From the NCBI GenBank assembly GCA_023393125.1, contig JAEWMQ010000024.1, forward strand, positions 116,907 to 180,906: DNA of 64,000 nt, written 5' to 3'. The notes under the pieces are model-generated. The model was not told the DNA's origin. It made no database searches and was given only the letters and a program-made list of their open reading frames with translations. Positions 56,063-63,946 of this stretch are shown here, one piece after another. The position numbers and the translations under genes are program-made. The DNA is from Bacillota bacterium (GTDB taxonomy: Bacteria > Bacillota > Clostridia > Lachnospirales > Cellulosilyticaceae). Positions within the stretch are counted from its first letter, which is position 1. Each line of letters begins with the position of its first letter.

Positions 56063-56107
56063 AAAAAGTGTGTAAACATTTATTTTCAATGTTTACACAC
56101 TTTTTTT
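56063..56107. terminator. Strong bidirectional terminator after the RNase J unit
   Basis: AAAAAGTGTGTAAACATT pairs with its complement (18 bp, 7-base loop), T-rich on the right and A-rich on the left. It would also stop minus-strand transcripts from the small ORF at 56143-56244. Confidence 0.9.
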
Positions 56108-56109
56108 AA

Positions 56110-56514
56110 TATCAATAGAAATTAATTTAAGTATATCGTTTGTTAAACAGCTATATGTAGTAATTTATAAGTAATGTATATAGTAGTTATAAATATAATG
56201 TACATAAGTGGGAATTCATATTTCTTAAAAATCTTTAATAACATGACACTATACTCCTTTGCAGCTTATATATATACATAATAGTATGAAACATTTTAAT
56301 ATTAAATGTATTTTCTTATAAAATAATTAATATATCAGAAAAATATATAAAAATATTATATATTTTTATATATTCTATTCTGAAAGATGTATTTATAGTG
56401 TATAAGCCATTAATTGTTAGGGTACACGCTATTTTATGAGGAGAGTATGTATTACACAAAATTTTAAGCAGATTATAAAAAACATGTTCCAAAATAATTT
56501 ACCGGTAAGTATTG
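56110..56514. other. AT-rich intergenic region with a possible mini-protein and a TTACCGGTAA palindrome
   Basis: This roughly 400-bp stretch is very AT-rich. It contains a candidate 33-codon minus-strand ORF (56143-56244) and the 10-bp palindrome TTACCGGTAA at 56499-56508, the same palindrome found upstream of the amylopullulanase. No other gene is supported. Confidence 0.55.
56143..56244 (-). CDS. Candidate 33-residue hydrophobic mini-protein
   Basis: On the minus strand, AAAGGAG lies nine bases before an ATG opening a 33-codon frame. The product starts MLLKIFKKYEF and then has a single hydrophobic helix (LMYIIFITTIYITYKLL). Basic start plus one membrane span resembles small regulatory or toxin-like membrane peptides, but homology is not established. 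The terminator at 56063 would end its transcript. The evidence is the ribosome binding site and composition only. Confidence 0.4.
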   Translation of the reverse strand: MLLKIFKKYEFPLMYIIFITTIYITYKLLHIAV

Positions 56515-56554
56515 ATAAAAATAAAAAGGATACAAGTAGTAGCTTGTATCCTTT
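56515..56554 (-). terminator. Terminator of the tRNA-Thr gene
   Basis: AAAGGATACAAG pairs with CTTGTATCCTTT (12 bp, 6-base loop); on the minus strand it is followed by TTATTTTTATC. Confidence 0.85.
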
Positions 56555-56563
56555 GAATATTAA

Positions 56564-56636
56564 AGCTCTCAACGGGACTTGAACCCGTGGCCTCCACCTT
56601 ACCAAGGTGACGCTCTACCGCCTGAGCCATGAGAGC
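56564..56636 (-). tRNA. tRNA-Thr (anticodon GGT)
   Basis: Read on the minus strand, the 73-base gene starts GCTCTCATGGCTCAG and folds as a cloverleaf. The acceptor arm is GCTCTCA/TGAGAGC, the D arm contains GGCTCAGGCGGTAGAGC, the anticodon loop is TTGGTAA (GGT, reading ACC/ACT), and the T loop is GGTTCAAGTCC. CCA is not encoded. It has its own promoter and terminator. Confidence 0.95.
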
Positions 56637-56663
56637 AGAGCGCTCATTGCTAAGCGCTTTATT

Positions 56664-56692
56664 ATAATAGCATGTAGGATGACGTTTGTCAA
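56664..56692 (-). promoter_or_regulatory. Promoter of tRNA-Thr
   Basis: On the minus strand: perfect TTGACA (56692-56687), a 17-bp spacer and TATTAT (56669-56664), 28 bases before the tRNA 5' end. Confidence 0.8.
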
Positions 56693-56728
56693 CATTTACC
56701 TCTAGAAAAATAGACAACTCATAGTATA

Positions 56729-57364
56729 TTAATAGCCTAGATTTTCACCTACAAGAATGACTTTAATACGACCAGCTGGCTTGCTATTACGTGTAATAAC
56801 AGTTTGCATACAAATACAATCAGGACCTAAACAATCTTGACAAACACCTGTTAAACTACAAGGTGTTTTTTTATTAAGGCGAATGGCATTTTGAGGGCAA
56901 GCAACATTATGTATACGAGAAAGTGCTTCCGTTTGATTTTTAGCAACTTTATTCATGCCAGCAATAATAATCACTTGTTTAGGGCCGTAGATAAGAGAAG
57001 CAACACGATTACCAGTACCGTCAATATTGATAAGTTCACCTTCAAGAGTGATGGCGTTGGTACTCATAAAATAGGTGTCAGCAAAAAAGGTACGACGATA
57101 AAGCTCTTCTACTTGCTCACTAGGGACCTTGGAACGGTCTAGTAAAGTATAACATCCAGCTTTCTCTAAAGCAGAAATAAGACCTACTTCCGCCAATGTC
57201 ATAGAGCCTCCCCAAGAGATAAGTTCATTTTCTTTTAAAAAGGAAAAAGCTTTTTGTAGTGCTTCTTCTTTAGAAGTGACATAGTAGCCTTCTATATGGC
57301 GTTTTTGTAAATTTTTAATAAGTGTCTCTGCAGTACGTTCATAATAAAGTGCAGTAATGGTCAT
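56729..57364 (-). CDS. LUD-domain protein (lactate-utilisation C-like)
   Basis: This 211-residue protein matches the LUD domain seen in LutC/LutB-type proteins. Visible segments are SWGGSMTLAEVGL, FFADTYFMSTNAITLEGELI, IDGTGNRVASLIYGP, VIIIAGMNKV and a Cys-rich end (PCSLTGVCQDCLGPDCIC). The four clustered Cys might bind a metal or cluster. No lutA or lutB gene is nearby, so its partner and substrate are unknown. ATG at 57364 lies six bases after AAGGAGGT; a TTG directly abutting the site is less likely. Confidence 0.85.
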   Translation of the reverse strand: MTITALYYERTAETLIKNLQKRHIEGYYVTSKEEALQKAFSFLKENELISWGGSMTLAEVGLISALEKAGCYTLLDRSKVPSEQVEELYRRTFFADTYFMSTNAITLEGELINIDGTGNRVASLIYGPKQVIIIAGMNKVAKNQTEALSRIHNVACPQNAIRLNKKTPCSLTGVCQDCLGPDCICMQTVITRNSKPAGRIKVILVGENLGY

Positions 57365-57400
57365 ATTCAAACCTCCTTAAAGTAATTAAAGTTTATTTCT

Positions 57401-57409
57401 ATTATAACA
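57401..57409 (-). promoter_or_regulatory. Extended -10 promoter for the LUD-domain gene
   Basis: On the minus strand TGTTATAAT (TGn plus perfect -10) ends about 37 bases before the start codon; the -35 is poor. Confidence 0.5.
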
Positions 57410-57449
57410 CAGGTGTAAAACCATATATAAACAAAGATATAATTATATT

Positions 57450-57478
57450 TTGACAAAAATGAATGAAATATGAATAAA
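57450..57478 (+). promoter_or_regulatory. Possible promoter for the agrA-agrC pair
   Basis: Perfect TTGACA (57450-57455) with AATAAA or ATAAAA 17-18 bp downstream. A TG one base before ATAAAA could compensate for the weak -10. Confidence 0.45.
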
Positions 57479-57528
57479 AAATATTGAAAATAGTACAAAA
57501 ATTATATAAAATTAAATGGGGTGATAAG

Positions 57529-58248
57529 ATGCTAAACTTAGTTATATGTGATGATAATAAAGATTTCTTAGAATCTGCAACATTATATATTGAGTATTAT
57601 TTATCAGTGCTGAATATCGATGCTAAAATTCATCAATTTACATGTAGCGAAGCTTTTGTAAAGGTATTCAATGAAGTACCTTATTTTTTTGATTTGGTCA
57701 TTTTAGATATAGATATGCCTGGAAAAGACGGAATAGAAGTTGCGCAGTTAATGAGAATGGTTAATCAGGATCTATTAATTGTATTCTTAACAGGAATGAT
57801 GACAAGAGTTTTTGAAAGCTTTAAAGTTGGTGCATTTCGCTATATACGTAAAAGTCATTTTAAAGAGGAAATCGAAGAGTGCATTCAGAGTGCTTTAAAA
57901 AAGATGAAAACACAGATAGAATGCTACACCATTAAAACCCAGGAAGGGTGGGTTAAATTACTAGTTAAAGATATTATGTACTTTCTGTGTGTTAACCGTC
58001 ATGTTGAAGTACATACTATTCAAGCATGTTATAAAACCACGATACGGCGTATGAAGGATGTTGAGGAGCGATTTGAAAATAGTAGTTTTACGAAAATTCA
58101 TAGGGGATGCATAGTTAATCTAGGCTATATTAAGACTATAGAGGAACAGAAGGTCATTTTAGATAATAATGAATTACTAGTCATGAGTAGATATAGAATG
58201 CAGCAGGTTTTTTCCGCATATAAAAACTACATTAGGCAGGGGGAGTAA
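57529..58248 (+). CDS. agrA: LytTR-family response regulator, AgrA-like
   Basis: This 239-residue regulator has a receiver domain with acidic pocket Asp8/Asp9, phosphoacceptor Asp60 in LVILDIDMPGKDG and a Lys in YIRKS. A LytTR DNA-binding domain follows (about 135-235, with VNRHVEVHT, FTKIHRGCIVNLGYI). LytTR regulators such as AgrA and VirR bind tandem direct repeats upstream of promoters. ATG at 57529 is chosen because GGGGTGAT precedes it. It is followed two bases later by its probable sensor kinase. Confidence 0.93.
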   Translation: MLNLVICDDNKDFLESATLYIEYYLSVLNIDAKIHQFTCSEAFVKVFNEVPYFFDLVILDIDMPGKDGIEVAQLMRMVNQDLLIVFLTGMMTRVFESFKVGAFRYIRKSHFKEEIEECIQSALKKMKTQIECYTIKTQEGWVKLLVKDIMYFLCVNRHVEVHTIQACYKTTIRRMKDVEERFENSSFTKIHRGCIVNLGYIKTIEEQKVILDNNELLVMSRYRMQQVFSAYKNYIRQGE

Positions 58249-58250
58249 GG

Positions 58251-59579
58251 ATGGAAGAAATTATTTATAATGTAATAGGTTATATAATGGGGGTTATTGA
58301 AATCGTCATGTACTATGAGTTTATGTCATCAAGATTCGGGAATATTCAAAAAAACGCAAATAATAAAAGATGGATAATATATTTTATAGGTGGTATAGGA
58401 ACATATAGTACGAAATTATTAACCCTTCCATTTCCAGTAATATTAGTTATTAACATATTATTTATAGTATATTTGGGGCATATTGCTTTTAAAGGAAATA
58501 TTTTAGAAGAACTGATATTTTCAATGTTTTACATAGTTATTGTGTATTTGCTAGACCTTTTTGTAATGACGATTTTTGGAAATAATCTTCAAGTTTCAAA
58601 TCAAATAAATGCTAATCAAAAAAATTATTTTTATATTCAGTTAGGATTTATAAGTAAATTACTATTAGTATCTATAATTAAATTATCTTCTAAGCTAGAA
58701 ATAAATAAAAATTATCAATTAACACCCCAAGTAACGAAATTAATGGGATGTGGCTTTTTTATTTCTTTAGTTAGTATTTATTGTTTAACAGTAGTATTTA
58801 CAAATGTAGCGGGTAAGATATCAGGAACTGTTAATTTGTGTATTACATTTACGGCATTGGGTATTTTTTTAGACAATATTATTATTTATTATGTAGTACA
58901 AAAATTAAGTGATTGGATTAATAAAGAAAAGGAATATGAGGTGGTCCAATATCAAAATGAAATACTTATAAAAGCTACTTTGGAAAAAGATGAAATGAAT
59001 AAGGAAGTACGTAAAATATGGCATGATTTTAATAATCATATGAGCTGTATTGATATGCTTTTACAAATGGGTAATATAGAGAAAGCAAGAGCTTATATTA
59101 AAAATATGAATGCCAGCTGTCAAACCACTTATATGGGTATTAAAACAGGTAATGAGATGGCTGATGTTGTTATTAATCAAAAATTTGTATTAGCAAAAGC
59201 TCAAGATATAGAGTTAATAATAAGTGGAGAATTAGAAGAAGATTTAAACATTAAGCAGATGGATTTATGCGCACTTCTATGTAACAGCTTAGATAATGCT
59301 ATAGAAGCATGTCGTCAAATAGAAGATAAAGAAACAAGAAAAGCAAGCTTATCCTTAAAAATGCATAAGGATTATTTGCTCATTGATGTAAGTAATAGCG
59401 TAAAAAAAGAAGCTGTAAATAATAAGAAATTAATAACAACGAAGAAGGATAAATCAAGACATGGCATTGGTATGTTAAGTATGAGAACAATTGTAGAAAA
59501 ATATGGTGGAAATTTAGAGTGGAAGTATGAAAATAATCGATTTTTGTTATCAATAATGATTAAAAATGCTTTGGTTTAA
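58251..59579 (+). CDS. agrC: AgrC-like GHKL sensor histidine kinase
   Basis: This 442-residue protein has about six N-terminal membrane helices (1-210) expected to bind a cyclic peptide signal. A cytoplasmic kinase part carries the phosphoacceptor His258 in KIWHDFNNHMSCIDML, an N-box CNSLDNAIEACRQ and a G-box HGIGMLSMRTIVEKYGG. This is the HPK10 group that pairs with LytTR regulators. It starts two bases after agrA with GGGGGAGTAAGG as ribosome binding site. Its stop codon is the first base of the agrBD promoter repeat. Confidence 0.93.
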   Translation: MEEIIYNVIGYIMGVIEIVMYYEFMSSRFGNIQKNANNKRWIIYFIGGIGTYSTKLLTLPFPVILVINILFIVYLGHIAFKGNILEELIFSMFYIVIVYLLDLFVMTIFGNNLQVSNQINANQKNYFYIQLGFISKLLLVSIIKLSSKLEINKNYQLTPQVTKLMGCGFFISLVSIYCLTVVFTNVAGKISGTVNLCITFTALGIFLDNIIIYYVVQKLSDWINKEKEYEVVQYQNEILIKATLEKDEMNKEVRKIWHDFNNHMSCIDMLLQMGNIEKARAYIKNMNASCQTTYMGIKTGNEMADVVINQKFVLAKAQDIELIISGELEEDLNIKQMDLCALLCNSLDNAIEACRQIEDKETRKASLSLKMHKDYLLIDVSNSVKKEAVNNKKLITTKKDKSRHGIGMLSMRTIVEKYGGNLEWKYENNRFLLSIMIKNALV

Positions 59580-59645
59580 CTATTCGAGCCATAAAATATA
59601 CTATTCGTACCAATTTATGCATTTTTTGAAAAATAGTGTTATAAT
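59579..59645 (+). promoter_or_regulatory. LytTR/AgrA-type direct repeats and extended -10 promoter of agrBD
   Basis: ACTATTCGAGCCA (59579-59591) and ACTATTCGTACCA (59600-59612) match at 11 of 13 positions and are exactly 21 bp apart. Downstream is an extended -10, TGTTATAAT (TG at 59637, TATAAT at 59640-59645), with no good -35. AgrA/LytTR activators use such two-turn-spaced repeats at weak -35 promoters. Confidence 0.75.
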
Positions 59646-59664
59646 TAAACTAGAGGTGAAGAAA

Positions 59665-60270
59665 ATGCTACAAACGATATGTAATCATATATCGAATCAG
59701 TTGGTTTTTGCTCATATTATCAAAAAGGAAGAACAACCTATATATGATTATGGTATTTATTTAACCTTAATGACAGTAATTACAACTAGTACAATAGTAG
59801 TTTTAGGATTTTTATGGGGGAAACTAAGCCTGACTATAGTATTTCTTTTCGTGTTAGCTAGTATGCGTCACTATACAGGTGGCTACCATGCAAATCGTTA
59901 TTGGCAATGTTATTTGTTATCCTGTATGTCATATTGCGCAGTGATGTATTTGGTATCAAATAATATCTTGCAAGATACGATGTTGTTGCCAACAATAGGT
60001 ATAATAGCAACACTATATAATTTGGCTATTGGTTCTCTAAATAGTGATAAAAATCCTAAAACACAAGAGGAAATGATGCTTAGAAAAAAAAGAGCAAGAT
60101 TAATCTTAATATTGTACAATATTGTAAGCCTAGTGGGTATTTTGTTTAACCTGGGTGAAATTGCCATATGGTTAGTGATAGTTTGGAGTCAAATTATTAT
60201 TATGATCTCACTTCTTACTACACAAATTCAAAGGAGGTATTTCAAATGGAAATTAAAAAGACAATATTAA
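59665..60270 (+). CDS. agrB: AgrB-like peptide-processing membrane endopeptidase
   Basis: This 201-residue integral membrane protein matches AgrB, which cleaves and cyclises the AgrD precursor. The catalytic pair is His75 and Cys82 in MRHYTGGYHANRYWQCYLLS, with the required seven-residue spacing. About four to five membrane helices follow, and the end is basic (RRYFKWKLKRQY). ATG at 59665 follows TAGAGGTGAAG. The last 25 bases overlap agrD, suggesting coupled translation. Confidence 0.93.
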   Translation: MLQTICNHISNQLVFAHIIKKEEQPIYDYGIYLTLMTVITTSTIVVLGFLWGKLSLTIVFLFVLASMRHYTGGYHANRYWQCYLLSCMSYCAVMYLVSNNILQDTMLLPTIGIIATLYNLAIGSLNSDKNPKTQEEMMLRKKRARLILILYNIVSLVGILFNLGEIAIWLVIVWSQIIIMISLLTTQIQRRYFKWKLKRQY

Positions 60271-60398
60271 AAGGAATTGCAAAAACAGCTGAGAAAGCAG
60301 TAGAGGGTGCAAGTGGTTCTAAATCAATTTGTTTCTTTTTTGAACCAGAAATGCCAAAAGCTTTAAAAGAAGCTAAATTTGGTAAAGGTAACAAATAA
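60246..60398 (+). CDS. agrD: AgrD-like autoinducing peptide precursor
   Basis: This 50-residue precursor has an amphipathic N-terminal helix (MEIKKTILKGIAKTAEKAVE), then a predicted signal core with Cys29 in SKSICFFFEPEMPKAL. By analogy with clostridial AgrD, Cys29 and a residue four places on (Glu33) would form the thiolactone ring, with cleavage before PEMP. The C-terminal tail (about 34-50) contains the conserved PExPxxL-like recognition motif, but is unusually Lys-rich. ATG is preceded by AAAGGAGG inside agrB. Confidence 0.88.
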   Translation: MEIKKTILKGIAKTAEKAVEGASGSKSICFFFEPEMPKALKEAKFGKGNK

Positions 60399-60421
60399 TA
60401 CATAATGGAAAATAAATTCAT

Positions 60422-60471
60422 AAAAAGATGTTTTCATGTAGAAACTGATTCTATAGAAAACATCTTTTTTT
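60422..60471 (+). terminator. Terminator of the agr locus
   Basis: AAAAGATGTTTTC pairs with GAAAACATCTTTT (13 bp), followed by Ts. Confidence 0.85.
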
Positions 60472-60544
60472 GACCTTAAAAAGCTATTTAGGTATAATTA
60501 GGGATAATATAGAAGTTAAAATTTTACAATAAAGAGGATGACAG

Positions 60545-61213
60545 ATGAAAGAACTAAGTGTATTTGACATTATCGGACCTAATATGATTGGCCCATCCAG
60601 TTCACATACGGCAGGAGCCCTTAAGATAGCAAGAGTAGCGTATAAGCTAGCACCTGAAATTATTTCCAAGGTAACCTTCATTTTATATGGTTCTTTTGCC
60701 AAGACTTATAGAGGCCACGGAACAGATAGAGCCTTGGTGGCTGGATTATTAGGAATGGGACAAGAAGATGAACGTATAAAAGAAGCTTTTTCTTATGCAA
60801 AGGAAGCAGGACTTCACTATGCTTTTGAAACTAGTGATGATGAACATATTAAGCACCCGAACACAGTAGAAATTATCATAGAAGATGAAAAGGGACAACC
60901 TTTTAGTATAGTGGGATCTTCTATAGGGGGTGGTGCCATTAGTATTGATGAGGTTAATGGCATGGAAGTATTCTTTGATGGAGAATATGAAACTTTATTT
61001 ATTAACCATGAAGATAAAACAGGTGTTGTAGCTCATATTACTCAGTGTTTAAGTGAATGGCAAATCAATATTGCCTATATGAGATCTTATCGTCAGGCAA
61101 AAGGAGCAGTAGCTTCTACTATTATTGAAACAGATCAACTGATTTGTGATGAAGTTTTAGCAGCGATTATGAAAAATTCAGCTGTGCAATATGCTAAAAA
61201 GATTAACTTATAG
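60545..61213 (+). CDS. sdaAB: L-serine dehydratase, iron-sulfur type, beta subunit
   Basis: This 222-residue subunit has SVFDIIGPNMIGPSSSHTAGA at the start, the serine-dehydratase beta signature, and a C-terminal ACT-like regulatory domain (about 150-222, KTGVVAHITQCLSEWQINIAYM). With SdaAA it converts serine to pyruvate and ammonia using a [4Fe-4S] cluster, typical of anaerobes. AAAGAGGATGAC precedes the ATG. sdaAA follows 11 bases later. Confidence 0.96.
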   Translation: MKELSVFDIIGPNMIGPSSSHTAGALKIARVAYKLAPEIISKVTFILYGSFAKTYRGHGTDRALVAGLLGMGQEDERIKEAFSYAKEAGLHYAFETSDDEHIKHPNTVEIIIEDEKGQPFSIVGSSIGGGAISIDEVNGMEVFFDGEYETLFINHEDKTGVVAHITQCLSEWQINIAYMRSYRQAKGAVASTIIETDQLICDEVLAAIMKNSAVQYAKKINL

Positions 61214-61224
61214 AGGAGCAGCTT

Positions 61225-62091
61225 ATGAATTTTATAAATAGTAAAGAATTATTAGCATTATGTGAGGAAAAACAATGTACTATATCAGAGGCCATGTTAG
61301 AGAGAGAAATAGAACTATTTCACCAAAGTCAAACTGAAGTATTAGGGCAAATGGCTCATGCTTATGATATTATGAAGAAGGCTGTAAAGCGTGCCTTGAC
61401 AGAAGAACTTGTATCTATGGGTGGTTTAATAGGGGGAGAAAGTAAAAAACTCTTTTTTAATGAGAAGTCTTCTGTATGTGGTGATTTAATGCGTAAAGCC
61501 ATTAGCTATGCAGTAGGTGTACTAGAAGTCAATAGCTCTATGGGACTTATTGTAGCGGCCCCTACAGCTGGTTCATCAGGTGTTATACCAGGGGCTTTAA
61601 TTGCTGTTCAGGAAACTTTTCATTTAAGTGAAGAACAAATGATAAAAGCATTATTTAATGCAGGTGCAGTAGGGTATTTAATTACACGAAATGCAACTGT
61701 ATCAGGAGCTGAAGGTGGTTGTCAAGCTGAAGTAGGTGCGGCATCAGCTATGGCAGCCTCTGCTGTATGTGAGCTAAGAGGTGGTACACCTAAACAGTGT
61801 TTAGATGCAGCTTCCACAGCTTTAACGAATATTATAGGGCTTGTTTGTGACCCTATTGCAGGACTTGTAGAAGCACCTTGCCAAAAACGTAATGCTATGG
61901 GGGTAGCTAATGCTTTAATAAGTGCAGAAATGACATTATGTGGTATTTCACATATCATTCCTTTTGATGAAACGGTAGAAGCAATGTATCGTGTAGGTCA
62001 TAGTATGCCTAGTGAATTAAGAGAAACAGCACTGGGCGGTGTAGCTAGCACACCAACAGCTTGTCAGCTTTGTAAAGGAATATTTGAATAA
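61225..62091 (+). CDS. sdaAA: L-serine dehydratase, iron-sulfur type, alpha subunit
   Basis: This 288-residue catalytic subunit carries the cluster ligands, with Cys residues visible in SSVCGDLMRKA, VCDPIAGLVEAPCQKRNA and TACQLCKGIF. MGLIVAAPTAGSSGVIPGAL and SGAEGGCQAEVGAASAMAA are family signatures. GAGGAGC precedes the ATG. It forms a two-gene operon with sdaAB. Confidence 0.96.
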   Translation: MNFINSKELLALCEEKQCTISEAMLEREIELFHQSQTEVLGQMAHAYDIMKKAVKRALTEELVSMGGLIGGESKKLFFNEKSSVCGDLMRKAISYAVGVLEVNSSMGLIVAAPTAGSSGVIPGALIAVQETFHLSEEQMIKALFNAGAVGYLITRNATVSGAEGGCQAEVGAASAMAASAVCELRGGTPKQCLDAASTALTNIIGLVCDPIAGLVEAPCQKRNAMGVANALISAEMTLCGISHIIPFDETVEAMYRVGHSMPSELRETALGGVASTPTACQLCKGIFE

Positions 62092-62171
62092 AGGATGACA
62101 AAGTAATAGAATTCATAATATAATTAAAGTAGCACTACTAAGTGTGCAGAGATAAGAATGGAGGCAAAGAT

Positions 62172-63029
62172 ATGTTAGATATAGCCATTATTGGTGCTGG
62201 CCCAGCCGGTCTTTCGGCTGCTATTACAGGGGTTATTCGTAATAAAAAAGTAAAAGTATTTGGCAATCCGCCTTCTACTAGCTATATATATAAAGCGGAG
62301 CGTGTGGATAATTATATAGGAATGCCAGGTGTATCTGGTAAAGAAATGATGGAGATATTTATAGGTCATGCCAAAGAGCTTGGGGTGGAAATAGAAAATA
62401 AAAAGGTTATTGAAGTTTTCCCTATGGGTAACTATTATACACTAAATGTAGAAAATGAGTTTATAGAAGCTAAGACTATTATTTTAGCTAATGGCTTAAC
62501 AAAAACTGCTGTTTTAGAAGGTGAGAACGAATTTTTAGGTAGAGGTGTAAGCTACTGTGCAACTTGTGATGGACCACTTTATAGAGGAAAGTCTGTTGTA
62601 GTTGTTGGAGATTCTACTCATGCAGAAGAAGATGCTAACTATTTAGCAGAAGTATGTGATCAAGTATACTATATTCCACTTTATAAAGAAATAAGTCATT
62701 TAGCCGAAGGAATAGAGGTCATTAAGTCTAGACCTAAACGTATTTTTGGAGAGCAAGTTGTAAAAGGGCTTGACCTAATAGAAGGAAGCCTAGATGTTAG
62801 CGGTGTATTTATTATTAAAGAAAGTATTCCTACTACCAAATTATTAAATGGCTTGGAATTAGATAATAAGTCTATTCGTGTAAATCGTATGATGGAAACG
62901 AATTTACCAGGTGTTTATGCAGCGGGAGATTGTACAGGAAAACCGTTTCAAGTTGCAAAAGCAGTAGGAGAAGGAAGCACTGCTGTACTTCAAGCAGTAA
63001 GTTATTTAAATGCACTTGCAAAAGCATAA
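62172..63029 (+). CDS. Thioredoxin-reductase-like FAD-dependent oxidoreductase
   Basis: This 285-residue flavoprotein has an FAD site IAIIGAGPAGLSAAI (GAGPAG at 8-13), a redox-active CATC in SYCATCDGPLYRGK (near 127-130), an NAD(P) segment VVVVGDSTHAEEDANYL and the C-terminal PGVYAAGDCTGKPFQVAKAVGEG. The NAD(P) motif is atypical (GDSTHA in place of GGGNSA). No thioredoxin gene is adjacent, so the electron acceptor is unclear. ATG at 62172 follows TGGAGGC. Confidence 0.87.
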   Translation: MLDIAIIGAGPAGLSAAITGVIRNKKVKVFGNPPSTSYIYKAERVDNYIGMPGVSGKEMMEIFIGHAKELGVEIENKKVIEVFPMGNYYTLNVENEFIEAKTIILANGLTKTAVLEGENEFLGRGVSYCATCDGPLYRGKSVVVVGDSTHAEEDANYLAEVCDQVYYIPLYKEISHLAEGIEVIKSRPKRIFGEQVVKGLDLIEGSLDVSGVFIIKESIPTTKLLNGLELDNKSIRVNRMMETNLPGVYAAGDCTGKPFQVAKAVGEGSTAVLQAVSYLNALAKA

Positions 63030-63031
63030 AG

Positions 63032-63074
63032 TAAAAGATGGTGACTAAGAAATTTAGCACCATCTTTTATTTTG
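63032..63074 (+). terminator. Terminator after the flavoprotein gene
   Basis: TAAAAGATGGTG pairs with CACCATCTTTTA (12 bp), followed by TTTTG. Confidence 0.85.
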
Positions 63075-63134
63075 TGAGAGTGCTTGTTCTAAAAATGAAA
63101 TAACCTCCATAAATTATAAGGAGGAGGTGGGGGG

Positions 63135-63830
63135 ATGAGTAGTAGTTATGCCATTTTAATCATCCTATGTTTAATTGCACTATATAGCTTGTTTTTGAAC
63201 CTAAAAGTAATAGGAGATAATCCTTTTATATTACTGCGTTTGGTATGTACCTTTTTATTTATCTATTCAGCAACAAGGTATATGGCCTTAGTTGTGTATG
63301 GGGATGCACCTAGCTATAGTCAACTAGCGGCACTAAGATATTTTTACTTTGCAACAAGTATAGGACTTACGGGAGCGACACTTTCAGCTGTCTGGTATGT
63401 AACACCCTTGTATCGAGAAAAAGTAAAGTATCCTTATATGTTACTAGGGTTTTTACCATGGGCTTTATTTTATTTATATATCATACTCAAGCAGCCTACA
63501 CGTATTATTAAGGATGAACGTATCGGTTATGAGCTCATTTTAACAGGGCAATTTCCGCTGTATTTAAGTATTATTCAGGGCTGTTTTGTAGCCATCATTC
63601 TAATACTTTGTTTAATAGGTATTTGGAAATATAAGAATGTGCAAATGAGAGTTCAATTAGCCATTATTATTTTGGCACAACTGGCACTTACTATTGATGG
63701 TTTAAGTTACTATGTAGATGGCCTTTGTACGATTCCACCATTTACCTTGAGTGAGGCTTTTGGATTTTTTGCAATATATTACATACTAAGTAAGCCGATT
63801 AAAGATATTAAAGGAATTAGCAATGCATAA
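63135..63830 (+). CDS. Seven-TM membrane protein of unknown function
   Basis: This 231-residue protein consists of about seven hydrophobic helices and short loops, ending in KPIKDIKGISNA. The layout recalls 7TM sensor modules that precede histidine kinase domains, but no kinase or other output domain follows here. GGAGGAGGTGGGGGG precedes the ATG. It is followed by two hairpins. Function unknown. Confidence 0.72.
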   Translation: MSSSYAILIILCLIALYSLFLNLKVIGDNPFILLRLVCTFLFIYSATRYMALVVYGDAPSYSQLAALRYFYFATSIGLTGATLSAVWYVTPLYREKVKYPYMLLGFLPWALFYLYIILKQPTRIIKDERIGYELILTGQFPLYLSIIQGCFVAIILILCLIGIWKYKNVQMRVQLAIIILAQLALTIDGLSYYVDGLCTIPPFTLSEAFGFFAIYYILSKPIKDIKGISNA

Positions 63831-63847
63831 AACGGAGTATATAAAAA

Positions 63848-63910
63848 AGCAACTTCTATAAAGATAGAAGTTGCTTCAGAGCGTCGACAAAGTCGACGCT
63901 CTTTTATTTT
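63848..63910 (+). terminator. Two tandem hairpins ending in a T-tailed terminator
   Basis: AGCAACTTCTAT/ATAGAAGTTGCT (12 bp, 63848-63875) is followed directly by AGAGCGTCGAC/GTCGACGCTCT (11 bp, AAA loop, 63878-63902), then TTTATTTTT. The second is GC-rich and a clear terminator. Confidence 0.85.
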
Positions 63911-63946
63911 TAGGATTTAAGGATATAATATAAATGGGTGATAATT

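Noticed and set aside
56436..56579. Plus-strand frame running from ATG at 56436 into the tRNA antisense
   Set aside because: It has no ribosome binding site and reads through the tRNA terminator and gene on the opposite strand.
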